Shown here piece after piece: positions 12,908 through 23,850 of a stretch of 64,000 bases of DNA. The notes under the pieces were generated by a model, which was not told where the DNA came from, made no database searches, and worked only from the letters and a program-made list of their open reading frames with translations. The translations under genes were made by a program, and so were the position numbers. Source of the stretch: Mercenaria mercenaria (Eukaryota > Mollusca > Bivalvia > Venerida > Veneridae); NCBI RefSeq assembly GCF_021730395.1, contig NC_069362.1, forward strand, positions 94,256,001 to 94,320,000, given 5' to 3'. Each line of letters opens with the position of its first letter. The stretch's first letter is position 1.

Positions 12908-13520
12908 GATGAAGGGGTATAGTTTCAACGTTGCCAATCTGTCTGACCTTCTGTCCATGACCTTTTAATACCTTGAAGGATTCTCATGAAACCTGGTTGG
13001 AATATTCATCTTATCAGGAAGATATGTAGAACCCATGTTACAATAGGTGTGTGGTCAAGGTCACATATTGAAGTTCAAACGGTTTGAGACTTGTATTTTG
13101 TGACCACTTCATGCATAAACCACTTGAAGTTGAGTGGAATGGCCATCTCACATAGATTACCTGCAGAAGTCATGTTCCAGTTGTGCTAAACCAAAGCCCA
13201 GGACACAATTTAAGGTCATTCATTTAGGCCTTCGTTTGTTTGTCAGCTACATATTTTCTTAACACATTGAAGGATATCTGTGAGACTTGGATGGAACGTT
13301 CATTCTGTTCTAACATGTAGAAGCTGTGTTCTAAGTGCACTTTCCCAGGGTCAAGGTACAAGTGATGGTCAGATTTTGAACATTAGATTTATTTTTTGCT
13401 CAATACCTTTGCCATGCATGGATGGATGCTCAAATAACTTAGCACAAACATTTACCTTAACAAAACTATATGTTTTTCTTGCCAGACTCAGAACCCTAAC
13501 TATAAAGTAAAGGCCACACA
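12908..13520 (+). repeat. Degenerate tandem array downstream of DCAF17
   Basis: Diverged units with TTGAAGGATTCTCATGAAAC, GTGGTCAAGGTCACA and GTTTGAGACTTGTATTTTGTG. They resemble the 3601-4646 units but are far more decayed. No gene is seen. Confidence 0.5.
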
Positions 13521-13679
13521 AAGAGGTCAAAATTGTATTAAATCCCTTTAAAATTTCATGATTTAGGAAATTGATGAAATGATATTACTCTCCTTTAATT
13601 CCAGAGTGTTTCTTATTTTTATTTCACTTTGAATAAGTCAAAACAACCCAAATTGACACAGTATGTTTCGTTGCAGAAG

Positions 13680-14699
13680 ATGCAAGTCAATTTATATAAC
13701 CAGTCAGTGTGGACCATTATCTCCAGAATTATGTCTCTTGTATTAATTAAAATTTATAGGATTATCACTATTTGATCTTCTTAAAACTTTGTCAGGATGT
13801 TTTTTTTTGTAAAGTTTAGATAATATTTCAAACTGGGTTACATGAGGTCAGAAATCAGGTCATCAGGTCAAATCATGGAAATACCTTGTCAACACTATAG
13901 AGGCTACATTTTCTACTTGATCATCATAAATGTTTGTCAGACTGTTTGTTTCAATAAAATCTAGGTCAAGTTCAAAACTGGGTTACTTAAGGTCTTAAAC
14001 TAGGTCATGAAGTAAAATCATGAACAACATTTTTCATTCCAGAGGCCAAATTTACAATTTGATCTTCATAAAACTCTTATAAGAATGTTTGTCACTTTGA
14101 AATCTGGTTCAGGTTTAAAACTGGGTTACTTGAGGTTTTAAACTAGATCATTAGAGAGAATCATAGAAAATCCTTGTTAACACTCTAGAGGCCTCAATTT
14201 CTACCTGATTTTCACAAAATTTTGACAGAATGTTCAAGTTCCATACTAGATTATCTAGATCAAAAAACTAGGTTCCTTGTTCAAATCATAGTAAGATATT
14301 GTTAACTCTCAATAGGCTACATTTTCTGTCTGATTTTCATGAGATTTTGTGGTAATGCTTGGTCTGTTTAAAATGTAGGATAAATGTGTAACTGGGTCAC
14401 TTAAGAAAAAAATAGGTCATTAGGTCAAATCATAGAACAACTTTGTTAACACTTTAGAGGTCATGTTTTCAACTTGATCATCATGAATCTTTGTCAGAAT
14501 GTTTGTATGAAAACAATCTAGGTTTCAGAAGTGAAGTAACTGAGGTCAAAAACTATGTCTCTTGGTTAAATCATTGAAATATTTGATTAGTGATCTACCG
14601 AATGTAATAAACAAGGTCAACTTATTGTGTCTTTGAAGTCTAGGCCAAATTAGATGCTAGGTTATCTAGGGTAAGAAATAGGCCAGAGCCCTCTTGTTA
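13680..14699 (+). repeat. Pearl/HINE-like array at the left edge of duplication unit A
   Basis: Repeated motifs are ACTTGATCATCATGA, CTTTGTCAGAATGTTTG, AAATCTAGGTC, AAACTGGGTTACTTGAGGTC, TAGGTCATTAGGTCAAATCA and AACACTTTAGAGGC, with units of roughly 140-150 bp. It ends in CTCTTGTT near 14692-14699. The same family occupies 32031-34185 in front of unit B. Confidence 0.6.
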
Positions 14700-14875
14700 T
14701 CAATAGTTTTTCAGGTATTCTCAGGAAAAATGTCAGTATTTCAAATATATATATATATACGATTGTAAATGTATTTTGTTACAACAGCTTATAACTGCAT
14801 TCCCGTATGAGTAGGGGACTTTGTATCACCTGACAATACTTCCTACACTTGTTTCATAATAATCTGTTATCATTA

Positions 14876-17548
14876 CCAACTTTTAGTAACATCGGTCTAT
14901 CGGAAAATCGATAAATTTGCCTATATAAACAAAGAAGGAAAAAAATACTTAAACTTAAATAGAAAAAGTTCTATTTGGAAATCAAAAATTAGATACCCCA
15001 CAAATTAAAGTTTAATTTATTCCGGATATTATGAATATTTTTTTAAAAAAATATTTTAATATTTGGTTGGTCCTTTTTTACTTTAAACAGGCCCACCTCA
15101 GTCCATATAGACTCTGTAGGAAACGGGTAAAAAAATTGACTTTTTCAAATATAACAGATAAAATGAGATATTTTCCGCAAATAATCAAAAAATCGATACC
15201 CCTAAAAATGTAGAAAAATTATTCAATTTTCGTTATGTGTAATTTGTTTTAAATTTTAAAATGGTTTGTTTGGTCCTTTTTGCATTTTAGTGTGTACAGT
15301 GAACATTTCTTAAAAAATTCCGGCTTCTTCCGCCGTTATCCGTAAGTACTCGGAAGTTGTTACGGAAAATATTGTCGTCTGCTAGTCTGACTTTTTCGGT
15401 GTATGACTATTGTAGGCAGCTTCACATTGAAAAAAAAATCTGAGATTGTAATTAGACAGATTAAAACAAATTAATTGTTGAACTCAGAAACGCCGAAACC
15501 TAGATCCGCTGTCGTTTAAAATAACGCTATGGAGGATTTAGTGTTCAATTCGCATTTAATATACAAATGCTTTTAATTTTCATCGCAAAAAATACTTAAA
15601 GCAACTATTTCTCACGTGTTTCCATAAAATATAGTCTGTCAGTAATTGAGTTTCAAAGTATTCTTAAGAAATATAGCGATGATTAATTTCCAGATACCTA
15701 TATTATTTTTTGCCGATCGATCTGGAGACTTTTTATTGCCGCTGCGGTCCGGGTTCGATCTCCGATGTGGTCATCTTTTTTTCTTCATATGGGAATTTTT
15801 AATAATTTTGAAACCCAAAAAATCATTTTTTATTATTCATGATATGACCAAACTTTAATTAGAAAGATAGCCTTGATGAGCTGATAATTCTGCTTCTTTC
15901 CGAACCTACTTATATATTTTTCTGTATTCTTAAATTAATGCGTGTTTTTGGTACATTCTTTAATCATTCGTTTTATAAAATTGCGATATCTATTATTTGT
16001 TTTAGTCTCAAGATTGCACACAATCATTAAGCATAAAATTATTTTATTGTAACAAATATCTTAAAATTACCCTCTGACTTTTATTGTGTATTACAATATT
16101 GCCTAGGGGTAAACAATATCCGGTCAGTGTTGTTTCAAGCCGGGTCATAAAAGATATGTTACCCCACTTACTATAAGTGATAGGTATTTTTATGGTTTTT
16201 GCGTTGTAATATATGTCTTTCACTTTCTTCTGTCTTTATATAGTCTTTCCCCTTTCTTTCAGGATTTTTTTTACGATTTTTACCCTTACTTCATGAATCG
16301 TATGACAGTAGGAAGAATCAGTACAAATTTAGAATTCACCGTGATCGTTAATAGAGTTGTTCCGTACATATCTACTGAGTAAAGATCCTAGCCCAAATTT
16401 CACGAAAAATCTTACGTTATTTCTTAGATAAGTCTGCTATTCTAAAATTGAGATATTGATGAAGTTATTTTTTTTTCCTGTAACAATATATTTATAGTTC
16501 AAGTATACTATGGTAGTAGTATTTGTCAGCAGTACTTATTCAAGTCACGCAAATATGATATTTCTATTTAGGCACGATATAAAAAACTTAATCCTTACCA
16601 TGCTAAACTACAATAATGAACTTGTCTATCTTTCAATTTGGACAGTACTATTAATTATGAAAAATGGGTGCATACCACCCCCCCCACCCCAAAAAAAAAA
16701 ATACTGGCTGAATGGCAACCAGTGCAGATCATGATCAGTCTGCACGGATGTGCAGGCTGATCATGTTCTACACTGATTGCAAAGGAAGAACCAATAGTGT
16801 CTAGCATGGTAAGGGTTAAGTATTCCCTTTTAAAAGTATAAGTCTTATTTCTATACATATTTTTCTTTAAAGCGACCGGCCGCCAGGTCGTTCGACAACA
16901 AAAATACTTTTTAGATGTCTTGAAAAAAGCTATATTTCTTATCTTATGAAGGTTTCAAAACTAATTACTGACAAACATTATGTTATGGAAATACATGAGA
17001 ATTTGCTGTTTTACTACCTTTTACGATGAAAATCGAAAAACGTTAGTGATTCAGAATTTTGAAAATATTTAGAAACAAAAGCTTATATTCTAATGTTCAT
17101 AATATGTGAAAGAAAGCGCGTATAGAGGAAGTATATACGCTTTCTAAATTTTCTAGAAAAAACATTCATATTCTTGAATATTTATTTTATTTACAGACAG
17201 TTTCTTGTGCGTAAATATTTCTTTTCTGTACATAGATATACGTTAGCATGATGTTTCATGTATTAATAAAGTATTATATAAATTTTCGACTTGTTCCGAT
17301 TTTCACTTTAATAATTATCTAAACTTCATTCAGTTCAAGTATATCGTTTAGTAAACCTGTAAATGCATCAGATAATGACTAAAGCTCTTAATTATCGATT
17401 TTCCCCCGTGTTACTACAACAACAACAGTTAGTACGGAAATCAACGAATTCGTCTGGTAGCGATGATATCGGATTATTGGTTTTATTGATTTTTATGATA
17501 GGTAGATCTGTCCCGCTTTATCGGTTTCGAGATGTTACTAAAAGTTGG
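14876..17548 (+). mobile_element. 2.7-kb TIR element, present only in unit A
   Basis: Perfect 18-bp inverted ends, CCAACTTTTAGTAACATC at the left and its complement at the right, flanked by TA on both sides. Unit B reads straight through the site (around 34370), so this is an insertion in A or a loss in B. The internal sequence is very AT-rich. No transposase is recognisable among the short frames. A tRNA-like B-box (GGGTTCGATCTCC near 15747) suggests a SINE scrap inside, and a MITE is nested at 16590-16818. Confidence 0.75.
16590..16818 (+). mobile_element. MITE of the CTTACCATGCTA family, nested
   Basis: Ends AATCCTTACCATGCTA and TAGCATGGTAAGGGTT are inverted repeats. The centre has a hairpin (CAGTGCAGATCATGATCAG against CTGATCATGTTCTACACTG). 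Related copies lie at 5876-6035 and 21128-21325. A C-run/A-run near 16678 looks like replication slippage. Confidence 0.7.
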
Positions 17549-18374
17549 TAATGTCTTGTTTGTGAAACAAGTTAGGGATTGACCACCCATTTTCGTACAC
17601 AGTACCATATTCCTCTAAAATCATTCATGGAATATAACTTTCCTAGAGCCAGGTTACACTTATTTGATTGATACAATTTTTGAATAAAGTTGCTGGTTAT
17701 TATTTTATGTCTGCCTTTGAAGTTGATGTATATTGTTTTACTTGTGACTGTTAGTGGAAACGTCTGTCTGTAGACTATTTGTAGACAGTCAAAGTCTATA
17801 AATGACATCAACTGTTTAGTGTCAGCAGGTCAAGTGTCACAGTGACCTTGAGACTAGAAAGGTTTTTCGATCAAGAATGATTAAGCAGATTACCGCCAGG
17901 CTTCAGAGATGGCCTGTGATCAGTAGATTACCAATATTTTTTTCAGAGATTAACATTTCAAAGGTTTTATCGACCTAGAGATAGAAAATAAATTCAGACC
18001 AACCATGGAAGAACACATTGACCTACAGTCTCAAACGTCATTAGATGCCCCCTATTGTTTGTAGGCTGAAACTTCAATATATCAATGGCCTTTGGGCTGA
18101 AGACAATTTCGGGTCAATTACTATTGTCTTCTTTTTATTTAGTCAAGGGAAGTATTGTTCTTAGGGTTGCTCTGTCAAAGGACAAGGTCACAGCGTTCTT
18201 GAGGCTCAAAATTATATATCCAGTTACCTCCGACAAGTCATCATGGAGGGGGCACATATGTTTTACGAACAACTCTTGTATCTTTTGTAAGTTTTGTAAT
18301 ACAATTGCAGAATACATTTTGCTGAATGAAATAAACAAGTGTTGTCTTTTTATAGTTTTATTTATGTTGTTCAT

Positions 18375-19835
18375 TGAAGCCCATTCGGCTAGCTCAGGAG
18401 GTAGATAAGCACAATTGGTAAATCACGCTGAGGCCCATTAGGCTAGCTCATTAGGTAGACTAGCTCAATAGATAAAGCACATTGAGTCCCACCAGGCTAG
18501 CTCAGGAGGTAGATTAGCACAATTGGTAAATCAAACTGAGGCCCGCCCGGCTAGCTCATGAGGTAGATTAGCACAATTGGTAAATCACACTGAGGCCCGC
18601 CAGGCTAGCTCAGGAGGTAGATTAGCACAATCGGTAAATCACACTGAGGCCCCCCAGGCTAGCTCATTAGGTAGACTAGCTCAATAGATAAAGCACATTG
18701 AGCCCCACCCGGCTAGCTCAGGAGGTAGATTACACTGAGGCCCGCCAGGCTAGCTCAGGAGGTAGATTAGCACAATTGGTAAATCACACTGAGGCCCGCC
18801 AGGCTAGCTCAGGAGGTAGATTAGCACAATTGGTAAATCACACTGAGGCCCCCCAGGCTAGCTCATTAGGTAGACTAGCTCAATAGATAAAGCACATTGA
18901 GCCCCACCCGGCTAGCTCAGGAGGTAGATTAGCACAGTTGGTAAATCACACTGAGGCCCGCCAGGCTAGCTCAGGAGGTAGATTAGCACAATTGGTAAAT
19001 CACACTGAGGCCCACCAGGCTAGCTCATTAGGTAGACTAGCTCAATAGATAAAGCACATTGAGCCCCACCCGGCTAGCTCTGGAGGAAGATTAGCACAAT
19101 TGGTAAATCACACTGAGGCCCGCCAGGCTAGCTCGGGCGGTAGATTAGCACAATTGGTAAATTACACTGAGGCCCGCCCAGCTAGCTCAGGAGGTAGATT
19201 AACACAATTTGCAAATCACACTAGGGCCCGCCAGGCTAGCTCAGGAGGTAGATTAGCACAATTGGTAAATCACACAGGCCCGCCAGGCTAGCTCAGGAGG
19301 TAGATTAGCACAATTGGTAAATCACACTGAGGCCTGCCCGGCTAGCTCGGGAGGTAGATTAGCACAATTGGTAAATCACACGGAGGCCCGCTCGGCTAGC
19401 CCGGGAGGTAGATTAGCACAATTGGTAAATCACACCGAGGCCCGCCCGGCTAGCCCGGGAGGTAGATTAGCACAACTGGTAAATCACACCGAGGCCCGCC
19501 CGGCTAGCTCGGGAGGTAGATTAGCACAACTGGTAAATCACACCGAGGCCCGCCCGGCTAGCTCGGGAGGTAGATTAGCACAACTGGTAAATCACACCGA
19601 GGCTAGCTCGGGAGGTAGATTAGCACAATTGGTAAATCACACCGAGGCCCGCCCGGCTAGCTCGGGAGGTAGATTAGCACAATTGGTAAATCACACCGAG
19701 GCCCGCCCGGCTAGCTCAGGAGGTAGATTAGCACAATTGGTCAATCACACCGAGGCCCGCCCCAGGCTAGCTCAGGAGGTAGATTAGCACAATTGGTAAA
19801 TCACACCGAGGCCCGCCCGGCAAGCTCAGGAGGTA
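18375..19835 (+). repeat. 54-bp tandem array (~27 units) derived from a SINE head
   Basis: The unit reads GGCTAGCTCAGGAGGTAGAT, then TAGCACAATTGGTAAATCAC, then ACTGAGGCCCGCCC. The first block fits the Pol III A-box of a tRNA. A variant unit (CATTAGGTAGACTAGCTCAA, then TAGATAAAGCACATTGAGCC) recurs near 18447, 18662, 18863 and 19022, giving a higher-order pattern in the left half. The right half is more uniform and GC-richer (CCCGGGAGG). Since 54 is a multiple of three, long open frames (18-residue repeat SSGGRLAQLVNHTEARPA) appear without implying a gene. Unit B has only about one and a half units (35572-35665). Confidence 0.9.
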
Positions 19836-20065
19836 GAGCACATTATTGAGAAGTTGCAAGTTTGATCCAAACGTACATCGTGTTATTCTTGATGACTTAA
19901 CAAAAGATGGTTTATCTAATGTCATTTGCCCTCCAAATAGTCGAATGAGTTGTCAGATACTTCTAGAGAACAAGAAGGTAATGGCACAGAACCCTGGAAC
20001 ACTGGTTATGTGGCCACTACATAACTGCAATACTAATAAAAAAAACGCCATCAATCAAACAACAG
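19815..20065 (+). repeat. tRNA-derived SINE that terminates the 54-bp array
   Basis: The A-box-like AAGCTCAGGAGGTAGAGC is followed by a B-box-like AAGTTTGATCC, then a body with ATTTGCCCTCC, GTTGTCAGATACTT, AGAACACTGG-type sequence and AACGCCATCAATCAAAC. The body matches the SINE at 20205-20485. The counterpart in B is 35640-35870. Confidence 0.65.
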
Positions 20066-20204
20066 TTGATGCTGTCTTTAATTCCCAGACTAAACCCCTG
20101 ATAATGAATTGTTTGCTAAAATGCAAGGGGATGGTTTTGTAGGCAGCACATTGTACTTGCATCACATAATTATACAAATAACAGTATTTTGATTTAAATC
20201 TTTG

Positions 20205-20485
20205 TCATAATGTATGTCAGCTCAATAGGGAGAGCGCGGATCGCGAGGTCGTGAGTTCGATCCCTGGGCGCGGCGTATGTTCTTCGTGACGATTGGTTAA
20301 AAGTCATTGTGTCTGAAATCATTTGTCCTCCACCGCTGATTCATGTGGAGAAGTTGGCAGATACTTGCGGAGAACAGGTTGCTACTGCTACAGAATCCTT
20401 GAACACTGGTTTGGCTAACAACTGAAATTTTGTTGGAAAACGGCGTTAAATCCAAAACAAACAAACGAACAAACAAACAAACGGT
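20205..20485 (+). repeat. tRNA-derived SINE with (AAAC)n tail
   Basis: Head with an A-box region (CAGCTCAATAGGGAGAGCGC) and a B-box (GTGAGTTCGATCCC). The conserved body is CATTTGTCCTCCACCGCTGA, TTCATGTGGAGAAGTTGGCA and GATACTTGCGGAGAACAGG. It ends in AAACAAACAAACGAACAAAC. It is shared with unit B (36030-36285), so it predates the duplication. Confidence 0.75.
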
Positions 20486-20619
20486 CATGTTTGAAACTGG
20501 GTCATTAGTTTGAATAAAAGAGAACTTGTTAAGTCTCTAGATACCTCATTTTCTACATGTTTTACAGGAATGCGTGACGTTTAATGTTTTCCATGGTGCA
20601 TGATAAGTGAAGAAACTTC

Positions 20620-20755
20620 ATTCCCTGGATATTAACATTGTTTGGAGCTACAGTTTCTGTCTCTCCTTGTTGACAAGAGACTCGCTCATGCGCCAAATTC
20701 TTGAGCACCTGAGCTTTCTCGAAGCACGTCCAAATGTCAGCAACTTCGCTAAAAT
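20620..20755 (+). pseudogene. Relic of a C1q gene first exon (unit A)
   Basis: Similar to the first exon of C1q gene 1A: GGATATTAACATTGTTTGGA, GCTACAGTTTCTGTCTCT and GCGCCAAATTCTTGAGCACC match the signal peptide and first coiled-coil heptads (MRQILEHLSFLEAR). The start codon and the middle are lost and no C1q exon follows. It has a partner in unit B (36413-36570), so it was already a relic before the duplication. Confidence 0.65.
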
Positions 20756-21127
20756 CTTAAACTATTGTTATGTTCGTCTGATTTGTAAACCTGATCAGAA
20801 TGTTTATCTTTATAAATTCTGTGTCTAACTTTGAGTGCTATTTGAAATAAAATTACCAGGTCTTCAGGTCAAATCACAGAAAAAGTCTTGGCCACATTTT
20901 CTATAATTTACATGAAATGTTAAGTCAAAATCCTTGGCAATATTGAAACTGTGTTATCTCGGGTATTATCTGAGTGTCTCTTCTCGCTAGGCCAGTCGTA
21001 GAAAAAGTTTGTTAACGGCTAAGATGCCACGTTTTATATTTTATCTTCTTGAAACCTTGTTTGAATTATGGCACGTTTTAGAAAACTGTATGTATTTCTT
21101 GATAAATAATTGTGTTAAGAACACTTT

Positions 21128-21325
21128 ACCCTACTAAATTTCTATAATGGACTGGTCCATCATCAATTTGGGCAGTCCCACTGTTTTTCAAAGGGGTGCT
21201 CACTGAAAATGTACAGACTGAATAGCGAACAGTGCAGACCGTGATCAGCTAGGCTGATTTTGGTCTGCACTGGTCGCAAACGCAGAATCACTTGCCGCCA
21301 GCATTTCCTTACCACTTGAAGTTAA
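21128..21325 (+). mobile_element. MITE of the CTTACCATGCTA family
   Basis: Contains ATGGACTGGTCCATCATCAA, CAAAGGGGTGCTCACTGAAA and ACAGACTGAATAGCGAACAG, then a hairpin of CAGTGCAGACCGTGATCAG against CTGATTTTGGTCTGCACTG, and CGCAGAATCACTTGC. Counterpart of 5876-6035. Unit B lacks it at this place. Confidence 0.7.
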
Positions 21326-21789
21326 CGTTAGTATATCATGTAGACATTGAACTTTTGGTACTTAGAAGATTGGTATTTAATTGTTAAAGTTATTGTTAAG
21401 AGTTAAGAAATAATAAATCTGGTCTAGTATATTTTATCGGTTATTTTAACGCTAACCGCTTTAATCATTATTTGCTGGATCATAAATATATTTTACCCCC
21501 TACGACTGTAATAGACTTATAAGAGATTCTACTTCTGTTCCATTAAATGCGAATTATTCCAGTGCCAGAAACATAATTATGATAAATAGTCTTACAGAAT
21601 TATGCGGGAACATACACCCGTTTTTGATCTCTATGAATTAGCTCAGTTGCGATTTAGCAGTGACATCATAAATTATGACCAACGTTTCTCATTACAGATC
21701 TATGACAAAGTATAACATCATAGTGATGTGACGTCATATACAAGCGCTGGGTAAAATAACTACGGTATTCCGTTAGGGCAAGCGCCTGT

Positions 21790-22062
21790 ATAGGCCTAAC
21801 TTAAAATACTGACCCCGTTGAACGTAGACCCCATGGCTCCTTTTCCAACGTTGAGAATTGACCCGTCAACATTTCAACATTAAATTTTGATCAAAAGGTC
21901 CTATTTCAACGGTCCTATTTCAACGTTGAGAATTCATCCCGCCAACATTTCAACGTTGAGAACTGACCACGCCAACATTTCAACATTAAATTTTGATCAG
22001 TGGGGTCATTTTTCAATGGGATCAATATTTAATGTTACACCTGCTCCCTGTGAACGCGAAGC
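21790..22062 (+). repeat. Cluster of short palindromic repeats (TTCAACGTTGAGAA)
   Basis: TTCAACGTTGAGAA-type motifs and CAACATTTCAACATTAAATT recur three to four times between GACCCCGTTGAACG and GATCAATATTTAATGTTACA. It lies between two blocks shared with unit B but is absent there. The right flank (CTGCTCCCTGTGAACGCGAA, then GCAGGGCGATGACC) carries the end motif of the foldback element at 37028-37301. Class unknown. Confidence 0.5.
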
Positions 22063-22412
22063 AGGGCGATGACCCTAAGGAACACCGGATAACAAAACTT
22101 CTGCATTTGTTTTATGGATAATTCTGTTCATAAATAGTTTGCGAGTTGTTAGATTCACGAGATTCATAGTTCATAAATACTTCTAAAAACCGTTAAAAAG
22201 AAACAAATATCGAAAAGTTCCGTAGGCGATGCAACGTTTTCTAACCATGGAGGTAAATGAAAGAGCATATGGTCCAAATGACGCATTTAGCTGAAAATGT
22301 AGTAGATCTACTGTAAAACGCGAATTATTTGCGTTTCTTGAATCGAAATAATAAACATGTTCCAATAATTCAATCGGTAAATAAAATAGATTCTATGGAC
22401 AGTCGTTCGGAT

Positions 22413-22613
22413 GATCGCAAGAGGCGACTAATAGAGTCTTAACACTTGGTTTTGCTGTAACTCTATGATTCCAGCAGGTATGCAAATTTTGATTCCATAC
22501 CTCATGTTTTTTTTTCGATGTAAATGAGATGTGAAACCAAAATTTGTAGTCCTGTTTGGCGCCATATAACCTATACTGTGTTGGTGCGCCGTAAAACCCA
22601 AATAAATAAATAA
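22413..22613 (+). mobile_element. SINE-like insertion, unit A only
   Basis: Begins GATCGCAAGAGGCGACTAAT and ends GGTGCGCCGTAAAACCC plus (AAAT)n. Unit B is continuous across the site (TTCGGATTTATATTAATTTT near 37608). Short tail repeats and absence from B indicate retroposition after the duplication. Confidence 0.65.
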
Positions 22614-22805
22614 ATTATATTAATTGTCAGCTTAGTTGTTATCGTTAGAACTATTTATCTAGCTAAAACACTGTCCTGTATTTTGTTATATTAATGTATT
22701 GACCGGCGTATTCATTTTGTAGACTATAAATTGAGTAGTTAAAGTCTTGTAAGGGAGTTACTTTGAGAAGAACTATATAATCTGCCTTGCATGACTCTTA
22801 TCAGG

Positions 22806-22842
22806 CGAGCGGTGGCACCGGCGGGCGGTGTTCTTGTTGTTA
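22806..22842 (+). repeat. Possible solo 3' end of a pearl/HINE-like element
   Basis: The hairpin-forming GGCACCGGCGGGCGGTG is followed by TTCTTGTT, closely matching the 3' end at 49225-49252. It is conserved in unit B near 38861. A matching 5' end was not found. Confidence 0.4.
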
Positions 22843-22876
22843 TTGAGTGTAACAGAAATAGCTGGTAGAGCTACAA

Positions 22877-22882
22877 GATAAG
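22877..22882 (+). promoter_or_regulatory. GATAAG motif upstream of C1q gene 1A
   Basis: Sits in the block GTAGAGCTACAAGATAAGAG, shared with unit B (38926-38931). In A it is 974 bases before the start codon because of the insertion at 22901-23777; in B it is 77 bases from the corresponding position. Regulatory use is inferred. Confidence 0.4.
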
Positions 22883-22900
22883 AGATTAAACTTTCATTTT

Positions 22901-23777
22901 TTTTTTCAAGTTTGCTTCAATTAGGAAGCTTTTATATTGAAGTATTCCCGCAGTCAGATATAAAACTCGTTGTTGATGAATGTTGAAATATTTAAAAACA
23001 GTAGATAACAGCTTTTTACCAAATAATGCCTCTAAAACAGTGTCAAACGTCAACGATAAACGGAAGCAATAACGTCTTAAAAATAGGTTGTCCTACAAAC
23101 TAGACATAACAGCTTCAACCAAAATTTCCTGTTAAACATACTTGTAAAAAGTGCTCTTTAAAATCCAGTTAAAGATTGGAATAGTTCAGATATCATATGA
23201 CAGCATTTAAAACTATTGATCTAAGAATTATGGAAGGCCATGCTAATTGCCAGATCGTTATCTATCTGCCACATGCTTGATGATAAATATTGACTGTCAA
23301 ACGGTAAGTGTCTAATGATAAACGCTGTTAATTGCGAAATACGAAACAATAAATTTCAAATGCTAATTGTAACATCCGTTGAAACATATTCATATTATTT
23401 AGTGTGATATTAATATTTGTAGATACGTATGTTATAGATTGATTATTAGCTCTGTATCGAGTAATATGTTCTCGTTCTTTACCGCAATTCACAATTTCTA
23501 ATTTCAAATATTGCTTGATACAATTCTAAAAACTATAAATGTAATATAAGATTCAAAACTGATTGATAACTGTATTAATGGTTTAATATCTTTTTAAAAT
23601 ATTTTTAGCACACTGTGTAAAGTTTTTTTTTTTTTTCGGGCTCCCTATTAGGATAACCCCATTTACTTTATAAGGTAAGAACATTTACAAGACAATAACA
23701 TAGAAGAAGACATTAAATTACCAATTCATACAAACATTTGAATAATAAATTCAGTAATTAAAGATAATAGTTACTTA
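22901..23777 (-). mobile_element. Retroposed insertion with 13-bp target duplication, unit A only
   Basis: Flanked by direct repeats AAACTTTCATTTT at 22888-22900 and 23778-23790. Unit B has a single copy of this string and no insert (near 38937). The insert begins with a T run, i.e. a poly(A) tail read on the minus strand, which fits LINE-type retroposition. A second T run near 23621 followed by CGGGCTCCCTATTAGGATAA may mark a LINE 3' end. No coding frame is recognised. Confidence 0.65.
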
Positions 23778-23850
23778 AAACTTTCATTTTCGAAAAGCGT
23801 CATTAATTTTCAGCCTTCAGTTATTAGCTTTCAGTTTTACATTTTTTATA

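Noticed and set aside
15031-15858. Short frames inside the 14.9-17.5 kb element as a possible transposase
   Set aside because: AT-driven low-complexity peptides (F, K, I rich) without catalytic motifs.
19314-19787. 157-residue open frame with an 18-residue repeat inside the 54-bp array
   Set aside because: The frame stays open only because 54 is divisible by three. Units derive from a SINE head, the frame is broken elsewhere in the array, and no splice or promoter context is seen.
18375-19835. CRISPR-like regular repeats
   Set aside because: Units are contiguous without unique spacers, and the DNA is eukaryotic with introns.
20216-20275. Possible tRNA gene
   Set aside because: A-box and B-box are present but no proper cloverleaf follows, and the stretch continues into a SINE body with an AAAC tail.
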